A DNA stretch of 64,000 nt from Phyllobacterium zundukense (GCF_025452195.1 NZ_CP104970.1:124001-188000), one strand, 5' to 3'. Shown: positions 9,545-19,786, counted from the first letter of the stretch. The notes: generated by a model not told the origin, from the sequence alone. Translations and numbers: made by a program.

Positions 9545-9576
9545 GACCTACCCAATGTTTGAATGGAGTAAATGAA

Positions 9577-10602
9577 ATGAACAAACTGCGAATGGGCGTC
9601 ATCGGTGCCGGTCTTTGGGGCAACAATCACGCTCACACATTTAACGTGTTGCCGGAAACTGAGCTTGTCGGCGTTTGCGACCTTGATGAGGGCAGGGCGC
9701 TCAAGATGAAGGAAAGCTTCGGAGCAGCAAAGGCCTTCACCGATTACACGAAGCTGCTCGCCAGCGATGAGATCGACGCCGTATCGGTCGCAACACCGGA
9801 CTTTACGCATACGCCAATCATCCTAGCCGCACTCAAGGCCGACAAGCATGTCCTGAGCGAAAAACCGCTTGCCACCACCGTCAAGGAGGCCGAGGAGATT
9901 GCCGAGGCTGCCGCAAAGTCAAAAGGCAAGCTGATGGTGGACTTTCACAACCGCGTGAACCCCATCCTCGCCCAACTGCGTGACATGGTCCAGAACGGTG
10001 AAATCGGCCTCGCAAAACATGGGACGGCGCGCCTTTCGAACACCACGTTCGTTCCCTTGGAAATGCTGAGCTGGGCATCAAAATCTTCGGCCCTCTGGTT
10101 CCTTGGAAGCCATCTGGTCGATGTCCTGCGGTTCATTCTCGCAGACGAGGTCACTCGCGTTTATTCCGTTGCCCGTTCCGGCACGCTTTCGAGCAGTGGC
10201 GTCGACACCAAGGACTTCCACGTGTCCATCCTGGAGTTTTCCAAGGGGACGGTCGTCACCATGGAAAACAGCTGGATCCTGTCGAAAGACAATCCTTCCC
10301 TCGTTGACTTCAAAATCGAGTTTGTCGGCGAAAAGGGACAAATCCAGGCGGACCCGACCCATAACGGCGGCCTGCGCAGGATTGTGGAGGGAGGACTGAG
10401 ATTCAACGATTACATCGGCATCACGCCGACCGGAGAGACGCGTATCGGTGGCTTCGTGCTCGAGTCTATTGCCCGCTTTGTCGACAGCGTGGTGCGTGGT
10501 GCTCCGTTGCTGGCCGATGCTGAGGACGGCCTCGCGAACACCAGGATTTTGGCGGCGATCGAGGAATCAGTCGTCAGCGGCAAAGCGGTAAACATCGGCT
10601 AA
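9577..10602 (+). CDS. Gfo/Idh/MocA-family NAD(P)-dependent oxidoreductase
   Basis: Cytoplasmic sugar dehydrogenase or epimerase-like enzyme of 341 residues. The Rossmann fold starts with MGVIGAGLWG, followed by the EKPLA motif (about residue 95) with the conserved Lys, and an alpha/beta C-terminal domain with DFHNRVNP and LGSHLVDVLRF. GGAG stands 9 bases before the ATG at 9577. The gene lies inside the ABC operon between permease and ATPase, so it probably oxidises the imported sugar or a derivative. The substrate is unknown. Confidence 0.87.
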   Translation: MNKLRMGVIGAGLWGNNHAHTFNVLPETELVGVCDLDEGRALKMKESFGAAKAFTDYTKLLASDEIDAVSVATPDFTHTPIILAALKADKHVLSEKPLATTVKEAEEIAEAAAKSKGKLMVDFHNRVNPILAQLRDMVQNGEIGLAKHGTARLSNTTFVPLEMLSWASKSSALWFLGSHLVDVLRFILADEVTRVYSVARSGTLSSSGVDTKDFHVSILEFSKGTVVTMENSWILSKDNPSLVDFKIEFVGEKGQIQADPTHNGGLRRIVEGGLRFNDYIGITPTGETRIGGFVLESIARFVDSVVRGAPLLADAEDGLANTRILAAIEESVVSGKAVNIG

Positions 10603-10678
10603 GCCGGAACCAAAAGCGCGGGGCGCTTCGTCCTTACGGACGGCTTGCCTCGCCCGAAAATACTGGGAGTAGATAAAA

Positions 10679-11845
10679 ATGGCGTCCATGACTTTTGACG
10701 GGATTGGCAAGACCTATCCGGACGGGACCGTCGCCGTCGCCAATGTGAGCTTCGCCATTTCGGACGGAGAATTCGTCGTGTTGGTCGGCCCCTCGGGTTG
10801 CGGCAAATCCACCTTGCTCAGAATGGCGGCCGGCCTCGAAACGCTCAATAGCGGCCGACTGCTGATGGATGACACGGATGAAACGGATACCGAGCCACAG
10901 GACCGGGATATCGCGATGGTTTTCCAGAACTACGCGCTTTATCCACACATGAGCGTCTATGAAAACATGGCGTTTGGTCTGCAGCAGCGCAAAATGCCGA
11001 AGGAAAAGATCGACAAGCTCGTGCGGGATGCTGCCGAAATGTTGGATCTTACCCGATATCTCGAGCGCAAACCCGGCGCGTTATCCGGCGGTCAGCGCCA
11101 GCGTGTGGCGATGGGGCGTGCGATTGTTCGCCATCCGATGGCGTTCCTGATGGATGAGCCTCTATCCAATCTTGATGCTAAGCTCCGGGTCCAGATGCGG
11201 GGCGAACTGAAGCTGCTCAATCAGCGTCTCGGTGTTACGACGCTCTATGTGACCCATGACCAGGTCGAGGCCATGACTATGGGGGACCGCGTCGCGGTGC
11301 TGAAGCCGGTGTCCAATGATCAGGAAAGCAACCTTCAGCAGATTGACACGCCGCAGATGCTCTACGACAAGCCGGCCAACCTCTTCGTTGCTGGCTTCAT
11401 CGGATCACCAGCCATGAATTTTCTGCGGATCGAGCTTAAGGCAGAGACGGGATCACTGAGAGCCGCGATTTCGGGAACGGAAATATCCTTTCCTGTTCCC
11501 GCAGGGGCGGCCCTGTCGGCGTACGCCGGACGGCAGGTCATTGCCGGGATCCGCCCGGAAATGTTTCAAGTTTGTCCGGAGGGGGAGGCGCTGTTCAACG
11601 AGCGGATTCCTGTCGCTGAAGCACTCGGGGCCGATACGTTTGTCTTCTTCGACATCCCGTCCCCGCCCGTTAACGTCAACGATGCTGAGGACACCGAAGG
11701 TTTCACGTACAAGGGTAAGAACCGCCTGGTGGCGCGAATTCCTCCGGCCCTGACACCAGCTCTGAACCAGCGCCTCGCTCTGACGGTCGATCTCGCAAAG
11801 CTACACTGGTTCGATCCGACGACAGGTGTCGCCATCCGCGACTGA
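10679..11845 (+). CDS. ABC sugar importer ATPase (MalK/UgpC-like)
   Basis: ATP-binding subunit of 388 residues. Walker [10 protein letters not shown] is at about 38-46, the Q-loop at VFQNYALYPHM, signature LSGGQRQR, Walker B AFLMDEP, and the H-switch at VTHDQ. A C-terminal TOBE/OB extension of about 140 residues, typical of MalK types, follows. GGGAG precedes the ATG. It is the last gene of the operon and is followed 66 bases later by a strong intrinsic terminator. It energises the two permeases encoded upstream. Confidence 0.92.
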   Translation: MASMTFDGIGKTYPDGTVAVANVSFAISDGEFVVLVGPSGCGKSTLLRMAAGLETLNSGRLLMDDTDETDTEPQDRDIAMVFQNYALYPHMSVYENMAFGLQQRKMPKEKIDKLVRDAAEMLDLTRYLERKPGALSGGQRQRVAMGRAIVRHPMAFLMDEPLSNLDAKLRVQMRGELKLLNQRLGVTTLYVTHDQVEAMTMGDRVAVLKPVSNDQESNLQQIDTPQMLYDKPANLFVAGFIGSPAMNFLRIELKAETGSLRAAISGTEISFPVPAGAALSAYAGRQVIAGIRPEMFQVCPEGEALFNERIPVAEALGADTFVFFDIPSPPVNVNDAEDTEGFTYKGKNRLVARIPPALTPALNQRLALTVDLAKLHWFDPTTGVAIRD

Positions 11846-11911
11846 TTTTTAGCAAGGAACATAACCAGATAGGGTTTTCAAAGTAGTTTCTCTTGCCTCC
11901 CAAGGCATCTT

Positions 11912-11948
11912 GGCTGTCGTCGAATGGAGTTCGGCGGCAGCCTTTTTT
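11912..11948 (+). terminator. intrinsic terminator of the ABC operon
   Basis: Stem GGCTGTCGTCGAA (11912-11924) pairs with TTCGGCGGCAGCC (11930-11942) around a 5-base loop, with two G-T pairs, and is followed by six T. A small upstream hairpin, GCCT-CCCA-AGGC (11895-11906), exposes a C-rich loop. The same pair of hairpins recurs near 50.2 kb. Confidence 0.85.
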
Positions 11949-12728
11949 ATTGCTCAGCATTTTCGCAACCCGTGTGGACTGGGACATCATCCGCAACACC
12001 ATCGCTAAGGAATGGCGTGTGAACGATGTTGGTAAGTTCTTGCTCATCATGACTGTCTTCGGCGTGATGTCCGTTCTCCGCGGTTGGCCGTCAGAAATTT
12101 CTAATGCTTTGGCAGACGGCGTAAACCGTGCTTGCAGCGAAAAAGAACGCTGCTACCTTAAAAGGGCTGTACACCCCGACAGCCGAGGCCCGGCCTCGCA
12201 CCACCTTACCGGATGCCGGGCTTCACCGTGTACTTCAACGCAATCCCTTTGTGAATTTGTGAAAGTCGCTTGCGCTTATCCCAGTGTTGAGCTTTGCTAT
12301 CGGTGGCGACCGTGGCGTGGTGTCGATGTAGATGCCAGCCTCAAAGAGGCACCTATCCCGTCCTCAAGATCGCGGATTCCCCTGCTGATGGATGCCGCCT
12401 GTCGGAACTTCCATGTTCAGCAGCGGCGGTCACGTATCGCAAATGGCGCAGGTCGATTGCAGGCCAAGGAAGCTAGGGCGCAACCGCGTCGTCTTTTTGA
12501 AAATCGAATCGCGCGCGTGAACCGGTTTGCACCTTGACCGCCACCGCGATCACAGTTCTCCTATGGTTTCAAAGGCAAGCTCATGCCGCTCAAGATCACT
12601 GGGCGGGGCTCACGGCGCGCGCGCTCTCTGAAGTCCAATGGGCACCAGGAAAATCGTGCCGGCCGCGCATCCAAAGGCTTCATACGCGAAAAAGATTCGG
12701 CCGGGCTCGACAGGCTCTCGGAAGCAAA
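11949..12728. other. gene-poor stretch with remnants
   Basis: No intact gene is supported here. From GTG 12019 a short hydrophobic stretch (KFLLIMTVFGVMSVL) matches, in DNA and protein, the small membrane ORF at 19928-20077, including the bases just before both starts. The 3' end (12464-12537) is a copy of the end of the diguanylate cyclase gene at 22807-23568. These look like traces of duplication or rearrangement. Confidence 0.5.
12464..12537 (+). pseudogene. 3' remnant of a GGDEF gene
   Basis: The last about 70 bases match the 3' end and just beyond of the diguanylate cyclase gene (23511-23577): 'CAGGCCAAGGAA', then GGGCGCAACCGCGTCGTCTT, then the segment around the stop and GGTTTGCACC. 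Only the tail is recognisable. The two copies are direct repeats flanking about 11 kb with the biotin block. Confidence 0.7.
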
Positions 12729-12738
12729 ATATCTATAG
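12729..12738. promoter_or_regulatory. BioR-like box before bioR
   Basis: ATATCTATAG agrees with the known BioR box TTATCTATAA at 8 of 10 positions and lies 3 bases before the bioR ATG. This fits autorepression. Confidence 0.5.
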
Positions 12739-12741
12739 AAC

Positions 12742-13410
12742 ATGACCTCAACGAATGCAGACACCATCGCCAACCGCATCAGCCGTATTCTTGCCGACAG
12801 GATCGTAACCGGCCAACTGGAGCCGGGTACGAAACTGCGGCAGGATCACATTGCCGAGGAATTCGGTGCGAGCCATGTGCCGGTCCGGGAGGCGTTCCGC
12901 AAGCTGGAAGCACAGGGACTGGCGGTCAGCGAACCCCGCCGCGGCGTGCGGGTGGCTTCCTTCGATTTGAAGGAAGTGCGGGAAGTGGCACTGATGCGTG
13001 CCGAGCTCGAGGGTCTTGCGCTGCGGCAGGCGGCTCCGCATTTGACATCCTCAATTCTGGAGCATGCTGAAGAGGCAACCGTTGCCGGGGACAATTCGCG
13101 GGATGTGCGCTCTTGGGAGGAGGCAAACCGGCGGTTTCACCGGCTGATCCTCGTGCCATGCGGCATGCCGCGGCTGCTTGCCGCGATTGATGACCTTCAT
13201 TCGGTAAGCGCGCGTTTCCTGTTTTCCGCCTGGCGTTCCGATTGGGAAGTGCGGACGGATCATGACCATCGCGCGATCCTGGGATTTCTGCGCCAGGGCA
13301 ATATTGACAATGCCGTCGCAGTGCTCGAACGCCACGTCCAATGGATCGGGCAAAAGCCTGTCAGAAGCGCCACAGGTTCGACGCGAGAAGCTTTCGCCAT
13401 CGTCGGCTAG
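12742..13410 (+). CDS. bioR: GntR/FCD-family biotin regulator BioR
   Basis: Regulator of 222 residues: an N-terminal winged helix (about 8-70; HIAEEFGASHVPVREAFRKL) and an FCD all-helical effector domain with His-rich metal positions (RRFHRLI, DHDHRAIL, ERHVQWI). In Agrobacterium and Brucella, BioR is a GntR repressor of the biotin genes that binds TTATAGATAA-type sites. Here the gene lies directly before bioB, and two perfect boxes occupy the bioB promoter, with a weaker box at its own start. The name rests on this context together with the family. Confidence 0.82.
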   Translation: MTSTNADTIANRISRILADRIVTGQLEPGTKLRQDHIAEEFGASHVPVREAFRKLEAQGLAVSEPRRGVRVASFDLKEVREVALMRAELEGLALRQAAPHLTSSILEHAEEATVAGDNSRDVRSWEEANRRFHRLILVPCGMPRLLAAIDDLHSVSARFLFSAWRSDWEVRTDHDHRAILGFLRQGNIDNAVAVLERHVQWIGQKPVRSATGSTREAFAIVG

Positions 13411-13449
13411 CACGCCCACCCTTTAAAGCCTGCTGCTGTGCAGCCTTAC

Positions 13450-13480
13450 AAGAGCCGCTCTATTTCGAAGGCCGGCTCTT
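13450..13480 (+). terminator. hairpin after bioR
   Basis: AAGAGCCG (13450-13457) and CGGCTCTT (13473-13480) form a perfect 8-base stem 39 bases after the bioR stop. Only a weak T-rich tract follows, with a stronger T-run about 10 bases later. Confidence 0.5.
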
Positions 13481-13513
13481 ATTCGGTTGCGTTTTTTATC
13501 GCGCTGGCTAGAG

Positions 13514-13543
13514 TTATAGATAAGTATCGATTCTATCTATAAT
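13514..13543 (+). promoter_or_regulatory. paired BioR boxes over the bioB promoter
   Basis: TTATAGATA (13514-13522) and TATCTATAA (13534-13542) form a perfect 9-base inverted repeat with an 11-base spacer. Each half matches the published BioR box. A consensus -10 TATAAT (13538-13543) overlaps the second half, so bound BioR would block transcription of the biotin operon. Confidence 0.85.
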
Positions 13544-13594
13544 TGCTCTCCCACATTAAAAGTCGAAGAATACCCGCTGCCGGAGGTGCCCGAG

Positions 13595-14575
13595 TTGCAA
13601 TCCATCAATCTGCATGCCTCAGCCGATGCAAGCTGGCATTTTTCAGAGACCAAAAAAATCTATAATTTGCCGTTCAATGATTTGCTGTTTCGGGCGCACA
13701 CCATCCACAGGGCGCAATTCGACCCCAACGCTGTGCAATTGAGCAGGCTTTTGTCGATCAAGACAGGGGGATGCCCGGAGGATTGTGGTTATTGCAGCCA
13801 ATCCGCGCAGTATCCCACCGGCCTTAAAGCTTCCAAATTGATGGAAGTCGAGCGCGTCCTAGCTGAGGCTCGCAAGGCCAAGGAGGGCGGTGCGACACGC
13901 TATTGCATGGGTGCCGCCTGGCGCAGCCCGAAAGACCGCGACATGGAGACGATCGTCGCCATGGTCGAGGGTGTCCGGGAGCTTGGAATGGAAACCTGCA
14001 TGACGCTCGGCATGCTATCGCCGGCGCAGGCGGCACGGCTCGGCAATGCCGGCCTTGATTACTACAATCACAACATCGACACGTCGGAACGCTTCTACAG
14101 CGAAATTATCAGCACGCGTACATTCGCGGACCGCCTGGAGACGCTCGCGAATGTGCGGGAGGCGGGAATCAAGGTTTGCGCGGGCGGCATCCTCGGCATG
14201 GGCGAGACCACCGAGGATCATATTGCCATGCTGGTGACGCTCGCTAATCTGCCGGTTCCGCCTGAGAGCGTGCCGATCAACATGCTGATCCCCATCCCCG
14301 GATCAAAGCTTGGGGATGCGGCTCCGGTCCACCCGATTGAATTTGTCCGCGTGATAGCGCTTGCCCGTATCCTCATGCCAAAGACCCATGTCCGCCTTTC
14401 CGCCGGGCGCTCGGACATGAGTGACGAGATGCAGGCGTTGTGTTTCTTTGCTGGCGCAAATTCAATCTTTGTCGGCGACACGCTGCTGACAGCCGGCAAT
14501 CCCGGCGAAGATCATGACGCCGCGCTGTTCCGCCGCCTCGGGCTGAAGCCGATGGCGCTGGACACCGCTGAATGA
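13595..14575 (+). CDS. bioB: biotin synthase
   Basis: Radical-SAM enzyme that inserts sulfur into dethiobiotin. The 4Fe-4S motif CxxxCxxC reads [13 protein letters not shown]. The 2Fe-2S ligands appear as further Cys ([23 protein letters not shown]) and the Arg in HVRLSAGR, all expected for BioB. I place the start at TTG 13595 because GGAGG ends 8 bases before it. GTG 13586 is also in frame but would overlap that ribosome site. About 326 residues, normal length. First gene of the bio operon; its stop overlaps bioF. Confidence 0.95.
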   Translation: MQSINLHASADASWHFSETKKIYNLPFNDLLFRAHTIHRAQFDPNAVQLSRLLSIKTGGCPEDCGYCSQSAQYPTGLKASKLMEVERVLAEARKAKEGGATRYCMGAAWRSPKDRDMETIVAMVEGVRELGMETCMTLGMLSPAQAARLGNAGLDYYNHNIDTSERFYSEIISTRTFADRLETLANVREAGIKVCAGGILGMGETTEDHIAMLVTLANLPVPPESVPINMLIPIPGSKLGDAAPVHPIEFVRVIALARILMPKTHVRLSAGRSDMSDEMQALCFFAGANSIFVGDTLLTAGNPGEDHDAALFRRLGLKPMALDTAE

Positions 14576-15717
14576 TGCCCGAGCATCTTGCCCGCTATGC
14601 AAAGACGCTGAGCGGGCTGGAGCGGAAGCGACGGCGGCGTGCGCTCGTTCCGCAAGGTGGCATCGATTTCACATCGAACGATTATCTTGGTCTTGCCAAT
14701 TCACCGCGTATCAGATCGGCAATTGCCGAGGCTCTGGAGCGCGGTGTTGCCGTTGGCTCGGGCGGGTCGCGTCTGTTACGGGGTAATCACCCTGAACACG
14801 AGGCCCTGGAGGCAGATGCTGCCGCCTTTTTTGGAACCGGTCGGGCGCTCTATTTTGGAAGTGGCTATATCGCTAATACCGCACTCTTTTCAACGCTACC
14901 GCAGCGGGGCGATCTCATCGTTCACGATGCTCTGATCCACGCCAGCGCGCATGAGGGCATCGCGGCCAGCCGGGCAGAGGCAGTCGCCGCACGGCACAAT
15001 GATGTTGCTGATTTCGAGGACGCGATCGCAAGGTGGCGCAAAGACGGGGGGATGGGACATCCCTGGATCGCCGTCGAGAGCCTTTATTCGATGGATGGTG
15101 ACCGCGCGCCGCTGGCGGAGCTTCTTGGCCTGGCAGAAAGGCATGACGGCTTCGTCGTGATCGACGAGGCGCACGCGACAGGCGCCTTCGGCTCTGGCGG
15201 CCGCGGTCTTGCCGCCGGCATGGAGGGCCGGGATAATGTTATCCTGCTACATACATGTGGGAAAGCACTTGGCGTTTCCGGGGCGCTTATTGGCGCGTGC
15301 AGCGTGATTTGCGATTACCTCGTAAATCGCGCGCGGTCTTTCATCTACTCCACGGCACCTTCGCCGTTGATGGCCGCAGGCGTTCGGGAGGCCCTGAAAA
15401 TCCTGGTGGACGAACCGGAGCGCCGCACGGAGTTCGCGCACCTTCGTACCTTTGCGAATGCGCAACTGACGGCGGTGCTTGGGATCGAAGGCAGCGGTTC
15501 GCAGATACTGCCGGTGATGATCGGCAACAACAGTCGCGCGATGCGTATCGCCGCACGGATGCGCGCCGAGGGCTTCGATATTCGTGCAATCCGCCCGCCG
15601 ACGGTGCCGGAAGGGACAGCCCGCTTGCGGATCGCCATCACCCTCAACGTCGACCGGGCCGCCATTGTCCGCATGTTTGACGCCTTGGCGACTGTGTTTA
15701 TCGAGGAGGCAGCCTAA
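14572..15717 (+). CDS. bioF: 8-amino-7-oxononanoate synthase
   Basis: PLP-dependent alpha-oxoamine synthase of 381 residues that condenses pimeloyl-ACP/CoA with L-alanine. [10 protein letters not shown] is at about 34-43, [12 protein letters not shown] follows, then [10 protein letters not shown], and the PLP lysine lies in HTCGKALG. Its ATG overlaps the bioB stop, so the two are coupled. The next gene (bioD) begins 642 bases later because an IS110-type remnant occupies the gap. The operon may still be transcribed through. Confidence 0.94.
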   Translation: MMPEHLARYAKTLSGLERKRRRRALVPQGGIDFTSNDYLGLANSPRIRSAIAEALERGVAVGSGGSRLLRGNHPEHEALEADAAAFFGTGRALYFGSGYIANTALFSTLPQRGDLIVHDALIHASAHEGIAASRAEAVAARHNDVADFEDAIARWRKDGGMGHPWIAVESLYSMDGDRAPLAELLGLAERHDGFVVIDEAHATGAFGSGGRGLAAGMEGRDNVILLHTCGKALGVSGALIGACSVICDYLVNRARSFIYSTAPSPLMAAGVREALKILVDEPERRTEFAHLRTFANAQLTAVLGIEGSGSQILPVMIGNNSRAMRIAARMRAEGFDIRAIRPPTVPEGTARLRIAITLNVDRAAIVRMFDALATVFIEEAA

Positions 15718-15725
15718 TGCGAACA

Positions 15726-16184
15726 TCACACGACAATCTTGAAGCTGACCTGGAAGAGAGATCGGGTTTGCAGCATGGCCCACCGTACGTTCACGCGGCG
15801 CCGGGCAACAGCGATGAATGCCTGGTGTCGGTTTCGCTCGCGGGGTTCACGGGTATAGAAGACGTGGCTGTCTGGCTGACCGAGCGAGCAGAAGGCGAAT
15901 TGGCAGGAGACACGCTTGGGGCCCTTATTGCCGCCGGCAGGACGTCGCAGGAAGCGGGTTTTGCCGGATTGGCGCAGGACGGGGGCGATGCCGGCCGCGG
16001 CGGCGAGTGCGTCGGCGGAGGGGATGCGGTCTTTGGTCGCGAGCGCTTCGACAGCCAGTTCTCGGTGGAGGCAGTGGATGTCCTTGGCGATATCGGTGCC
16101 GACATCAATGCGCATGCTCCCCTCCGAGCGTTGACCACGGTCAGGCGTTCCGCCCGCGCCGTCGCTGTCCCGCACGGCGATCAA
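15726..16184 (-). mobile_element. remnant of an IS110-family transposase between bioF and bioD
   Basis: On the minus strand the segment ALAAAAGIAPVLRQSGKTR, then RRPAGGNKG, FCSLGQPDSHVFYTRE and VARRRVNVRWAMLQ matches the C-terminal IS116/IS110/IS902 transposase domain. The N-terminal DEDD domain is absent and the copy looks degenerate. It differs from the element at 25.5-27 kb. It separates two genes that are normally adjacent and lies antisense to the operon. Confidence 0.75.
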
Positions 16185-16359
16185 TCACAGAGCCTGATCG
16201 GGGGTCGATGCGATTTGGCGCTGCCGGGGGCTCTGCTCCTGAGCCATCAATGGCAGCCAGCATGAAAACTATTCCGGCACCGCCGCCCGGCGGAAATCGT
16301 GGCACAGCAGAAAAACATCGCATGGCACTGTCCACACAGCATCTGAAAGGTAGGGAAGC

Positions 16360-16998
16360 ATGACACTCCGTTTTGTTGTCACGGGGACGGACACCAATAT
16401 CGGCAAGACGGTATTTTCGGCAGCATTAGCCGATGCGCTTGGTGCTGCTTACTGGAAGCCCGTTCAATCGGGCCTTTCAGGAGAAACGGATAGCGAAACT
16501 GTCCAGCGTCTCGGACGAATACCGTGTGAACGTATCATCCCTGAGGCGTGGCGGTTGAAGACGCCGGCCTCGCCGCATGTTGCTGCAAAAATTGCCCAGG
16601 TTCGGATCCGACCGGAGGAACTTTTACCTCCGCAAACTCAGTCAACGCTTATCATCGAGGGAGCTGGCGGCGTGCTGGTCCCCTTGACGCAAAGCGAAGT
16701 GTTCGCCGATGTCTTTGCCCGCTGGCAGATTCCGGTGATCCTTTGCGCCCGCACCGAGCTTGGAACGATCAACCACACGCTGCTATCACTTGAAGCCCTG
16801 CGCCGCCGTTCCATTCCGGTTTTCGGTGTTGCGTTCATCGGCAACGAACAGACCGATACGCTAGAAATCATTCCCAAACTCGGCAACGTAAACTGTCTTG
16901 GACGGTTACCGCTGATTGATCCCCTGACGCCTTGTGCATTGCGCCAGGCGTTTCGAATTCATTTCGACACGTCCTGTTTTCGGAAAGGGCTCCTGTGA
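16360..16998 (+). CDS. bioD: dethiobiotin synthetase
   Basis: ATP-dependent enzyme of 212 residues that closes the ureido ring of dethiobiotin from DAPA and CO2. The P-loop is [10 protein letters not shown] (8-17). The substrate loop KPVQSG is at about 33, and [10 protein letters not shown] is the Mg/ATP motif. AGGTAGGGAAG lies just before the ATG. The stop overlaps the bioA GTG. The 170 bases between the IS remnant and this gene carry no recognised feature. Confidence 0.94.
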   Translation: MTLRFVVTGTDTNIGKTVFSAALADALGAAYWKPVQSGLSGETDSETVQRLGRIPCERIIPEAWRLKTPASPHVAAKIAQVRIRPEELLPPQTQSTLIIEGAGGVLVPLTQSEVFADVFARWQIPVILCARTELGTINHTLLSLEALRRRSIPVFGVAFIGNEQTDTLEIIPKLGNVNCLGRLPLIDPLTPCALRQAFRIHFDTSCFRKGLL

Positions 16999-18266
16999 CC
17001 CGCTCCGCTGTCTGGCATCCATTCACCCAGCACGGACTCGAGCCGGCAATGAAGCGCATTGTCAGGACAGAGGGCACCTATCTCTTTGACGAGCAAGGTC
17101 ACGCTGTCCTCGATGCGATCTCCTCCTGGTGGGTCATTACGCACGGCCATCGCCACCCGCGCATCATGGATGCGATCCGATGTGCCAGCGAGATCTATGA
17201 CCAGATTATCTTTGCCGAATATACCCACCAGCCGGCGGAGGAACTGGCGAGAGGGTTGGTCGCTATTGCCCCTGCCGGTCTCGACCATGTGTTCTATTCC
17301 GACAGCGGCTCGACCTGCGTCGAAGTGGCGCTGAAAATGGCCCTCGGCTTCTTCCACAATTGGGGCACGCCGCGCTCCCGCATTGTCGTCATGGAGCATG
17401 GCTACCATGGGGATACGATCGGGACGATGTCAGCGGGCGAACGGGGTGTCTTCAATACGGCCTATGCACCAATGCTTTTCGGTGTGGACAGACTGCCGTT
17501 TCCAGTGCCGGGAGGAGAACAGGACACGCTCGACGCCTTCGAGGCGTTCTGCCGGGGCGGACAGGTTGCAGCGCTGCTGATTGAACCGCTGGTTCTCGGA
17601 GCAGGGGGTATGCGTATGTACCCGGCATCGCTTCTGGCTGAACTGAAGGCGATCGCGACAAGGCATCGCAGCCTGATGATCGCCGACGAAGTGATGACCG
17701 GGTGGGGCCGCACGGGAACTCTCTTTGCCTGCGAGCAGGCGAACATCACACCAGATATACTATGCACATCCAAGGGGCTGACGGGCGGATCACTCCCGCT
17801 GGCCGCGACTTTATGTTCGGCCGAAATTTTCGATGCGCATCTGTCCACAGATCGAAGCCAGACCTTCTTTCATTCCAGCTCCTATACCGCCAATCCGATC
17901 GCCTGCGCCGCAGCGCTGGCCAATCTTGACGTCTGGAAGACCGAGCCGGTCACGGCACGCATCCAGTCGCTCGTCGCCATGCATGGCGCAAGGCTGGAGC
18001 GGTTCAAGGCGGACGCCCGTTTCGGTAACGTGCGTCAGGCCGGGACGATCGTTGCGCTTGACGTCAATGTCCCGGCGACCGGTTACCTTTCCGATGCGGG
18101 GCCGAAGCTCAGGGCATTCTTCAAGGGAAGAAATATCCTTATCAGGCCACTCGGCAATGTTATCTACCTGATGACGCCCTATTGTGTGACGGCCGACGAT
18201 CTCGCCCGGATCTACGATGTCATTGATGAGGCAGCGGACATGATTGTCCAAGGCGGTGACCGATGA
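16995..18266 (+). CDS. bioA: adenosylmethionine-8-amino-7-oxononanoate aminotransferase
   Basis: Class III PLP aminotransferase of 423 residues that makes DAPA with SAM as amino donor. Family marks are VWHPFTQHG at the N-terminus, [23 protein letters not shown], the cofactor Asp in [12 protein letters not shown] and the PLP lysine in TSKGLTGG. The start is GTG 16995, overlapping the bioD stop as GTGA, with AAGGG before it. An upstream ATG at 16932 lies inside bioD and would add unconserved sequence. Its stop overlaps bioZ. Confidence 0.94.
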   Translation: MTRSAVWHPFTQHGLEPAMKRIVRTEGTYLFDEQGHAVLDAISSWWVITHGHRHPRIMDAIRCASEIYDQIIFAEYTHQPAEELARGLVAIAPAGLDHVFYSDSGSTCVEVALKMALGFFHNWGTPRSRIVVMEHGYHGDTIGTMSAGERGVFNTAYAPMLFGVDRLPFPVPGGEQDTLDAFEAFCRGGQVAALLIEPLVLGAGGMRMYPASLLAELKAIATRHRSLMIADEVMTGWGRTGTLFACEQANITPDILCTSKGLTGGSLPLAATLCSAEIFDAHLSTDRSQTFFHSSSYTANPIACAAALANLDVWKTEPVTARIQSLVAMHGARLERFKADARFGNVRQAGTIVALDVNVPATGYLSDAGPKLRAFFKGRNILIRPLGNVIYLMTPYCVTADDLARIYDVIDEAADMIVQGGDR

Positions 18267-19252
18267 GTCTGGTCAAGGCAAGCCGTATCGCCGGGTTCGG
18301 CCATTACGCTCCAGAGCGCCGTGTTGGAAATGCCGAGATCGAAGACCAGCTCGGTCTCGAACCTGGCTGGATCGAGCGCAGGACGGGCATCCGCGCGCGC
18401 CGGTGGGTGGTGGAAGGAGAACTGCTTACCGATCTTGCAGCAAGGGCTGGGTGCGTTGCCCTTTACGATGCCAACGTCCACCCTGGCGACATCGGATTGA
18501 CGATCCTGGCGACATCGACCCCAGACCATCTGTTGCCGCCTTCCGCTCCGTTGCTAGCCCATCATCTCGGCTTGGCGAATTCCGGTGCGATCGATCTTGC
18601 CGGCGCCTGCTCGGGATTTATCTATGCGCTGACATTGGCTGACGGCTTTGTGAGAACCCAAGGCAAGCCTGTGCTCGTAGTCGCTGCCAATATTTTGAGC
18701 CGGCGCATCAACCCCGCAGAACGCGCCAGCGGTGTTATTTTTGCCGATGCGGCGGGCGCCGTCGTTCTGGTCCCGACTGACAATGCGGAACAGGGGCTGC
18801 TCGGTGTGGATCTTGCATCTGACGGCAGCCGCTACGGTCTGATTTCGATTCCGGCGGGGGGCTCCAAACAGCCATTTGCTGCTGGCATGGCCGCTGAAGA
18901 ATGCCTGATGACCATGCGCGACGGCAGAGAAATATTTGCCCAGGCCGTGCAAATCATGACCATTTGCGCCAGGCGGGCGCTGGCAAGCGCTGAGCTCCCG
19001 CCTGCGGAGGTGTCGAGGTTCGTCCCGCATCAGGCCAATGCCCGTATCTTCGACGTCGTTGGTGAGAATATCGGGATTGAGCCCGAAAGGATCGTTCGCA
19101 CGATCGCTGAATACGGCAATTCCTCGGCCGCGACCATTCCGCTTTCGCTGTCGCTCGCTCACCGGGCAAGGCCATTTGCGTCGGGAGAAAAGCTGCTGTT
19201 GACGGCAGCCGGTGCCGGCCTGACAGGCGGCGCGGTCGTCTGGGGCATCTAG
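18263..19252 (+). CDS. bioZ: BioZ, ketoacyl-ACP synthase III-like enzyme of pimelate synthesis
   Basis: Thiolase-fold KAS III of 329 residues. The active-site Cys is in [13 protein letters not shown] (about 112), the His in [11 protein letters not shown], and the Asn in [11 protein letters not shown], so the catalytic triad is intact. In Agrobacterium, BioZ condenses glutaryl-CoA with malonyl-ACP to start the pimeloyl chain; the placement as last bio gene matches. ATGA overlap with bioA. panD follows after 84 bases on the same strand. Confidence 0.9.
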   Translation: MSLVKASRIAGFGHYAPERRVGNAEIEDQLGLEPGWIERRTGIRARRWVVEGELLTDLAARAGCVALYDANVHPGDIGLTILATSTPDHLLPPSAPLLAHHLGLANSGAIDLAGACSGFIYALTLADGFVRTQGKPVLVVAANILSRRINPAERASGVIFADAAGAVVLVPTDNAEQGLLGVDLASDGSRYGLISIPAGGSKQPFAAGMAAEECLMTMRDGREIFAQAVQIMTICARRALASAELPPAEVSRFVPHQANARIFDVVGENIGIEPERIVRTIAEYGNSSAATIPLSLSLAHRARPFASGEKLLLTAAGAGLTGGAVVWGI

Positions 19253-19336
19253 CGGAGCGTTGCAGATCATATCCGGTTCAACCGAGCCGCCTGCACGAAT
19301 GGTAGCGGTGTATTAAAACGAAGGACGTTTAAAACA

Positions 19337-19786
19337 ATGCGAAAGATGGTCGCCGGCAAGCTTCATGGGATACACATCACAGAGGCGAACCTCAATTACC
19401 ACGGTTCGATTACCCTTGATCCTGCTCACTGCGAGGAAGCAGGCATTCTTCCCATGGAATTTGTGGAAATATGGAACAAGAATTCCGGCGAACGGATTTC
19501 GACCTATGTCATATTCGGTGAGCGCCACTCCCGATGCTGCATTCTCAATGGTGCTGCGGCGCGGACATGCCAACCTGGCGACCAAATCATCGTCTGCAAT
19601 TCGGTTTATCTAGACGAGCAGAAGATTACGTTTTTGAAGCCACGGGTCCTTACTTTCGACAAAACCAACCGCGTGTGTGACCGTCTAAGTTACTCTGTTA
19701 CCCTTGGTGAGAACGGATATATCTTCGCCATCCTTGATGAGTCGAATCAGCCGTTGGCGATTCCCGCTCTTGTTTCTCCCGCCTGA
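19337..19786 (+). CDS. panD: aspartate 1-decarboxylase (copy 1, biotin-linked)
   Basis: Pyruvoyl-dependent enzyme of 149 residues that converts aspartate to beta-alanine, the precursor of pantothenate, CoA and ACP. The self-cleavage site Gly23-Ser24 lies in NYHGSITLD. Lys8 (GKLHG), the Tyr in STYV and the NGAAAR loop are present, so it should mature and act. It is about 20 residues longer at the C-terminus than E. coli PanD. It follows bioZ by 84 bases with its own GAAGGA site and may be in the bio operon. It closely resembles copy 2 at 54369. Confidence 0.9.
   Translation: MRKMVAGKLHGIHITEANLNYHGSITLDPAHCEEAGILPMEFVEIWNKNSGERISTYVIFGERHSRCCILNGAAARTCQPGDQIIVCNSVYLDEQKITFLKPRVLTFDKTNRVCDRLSYSVTLGENGYIFAILDESNQPLAIPALVSPA

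Noticed and set aside
15717..16265. Plus-strand frame between bioF and bioD as an extra bio gene
   Set aside because: Its opposite strand is a recognisable IS110 transposase end, so the plus frame is a shadow.
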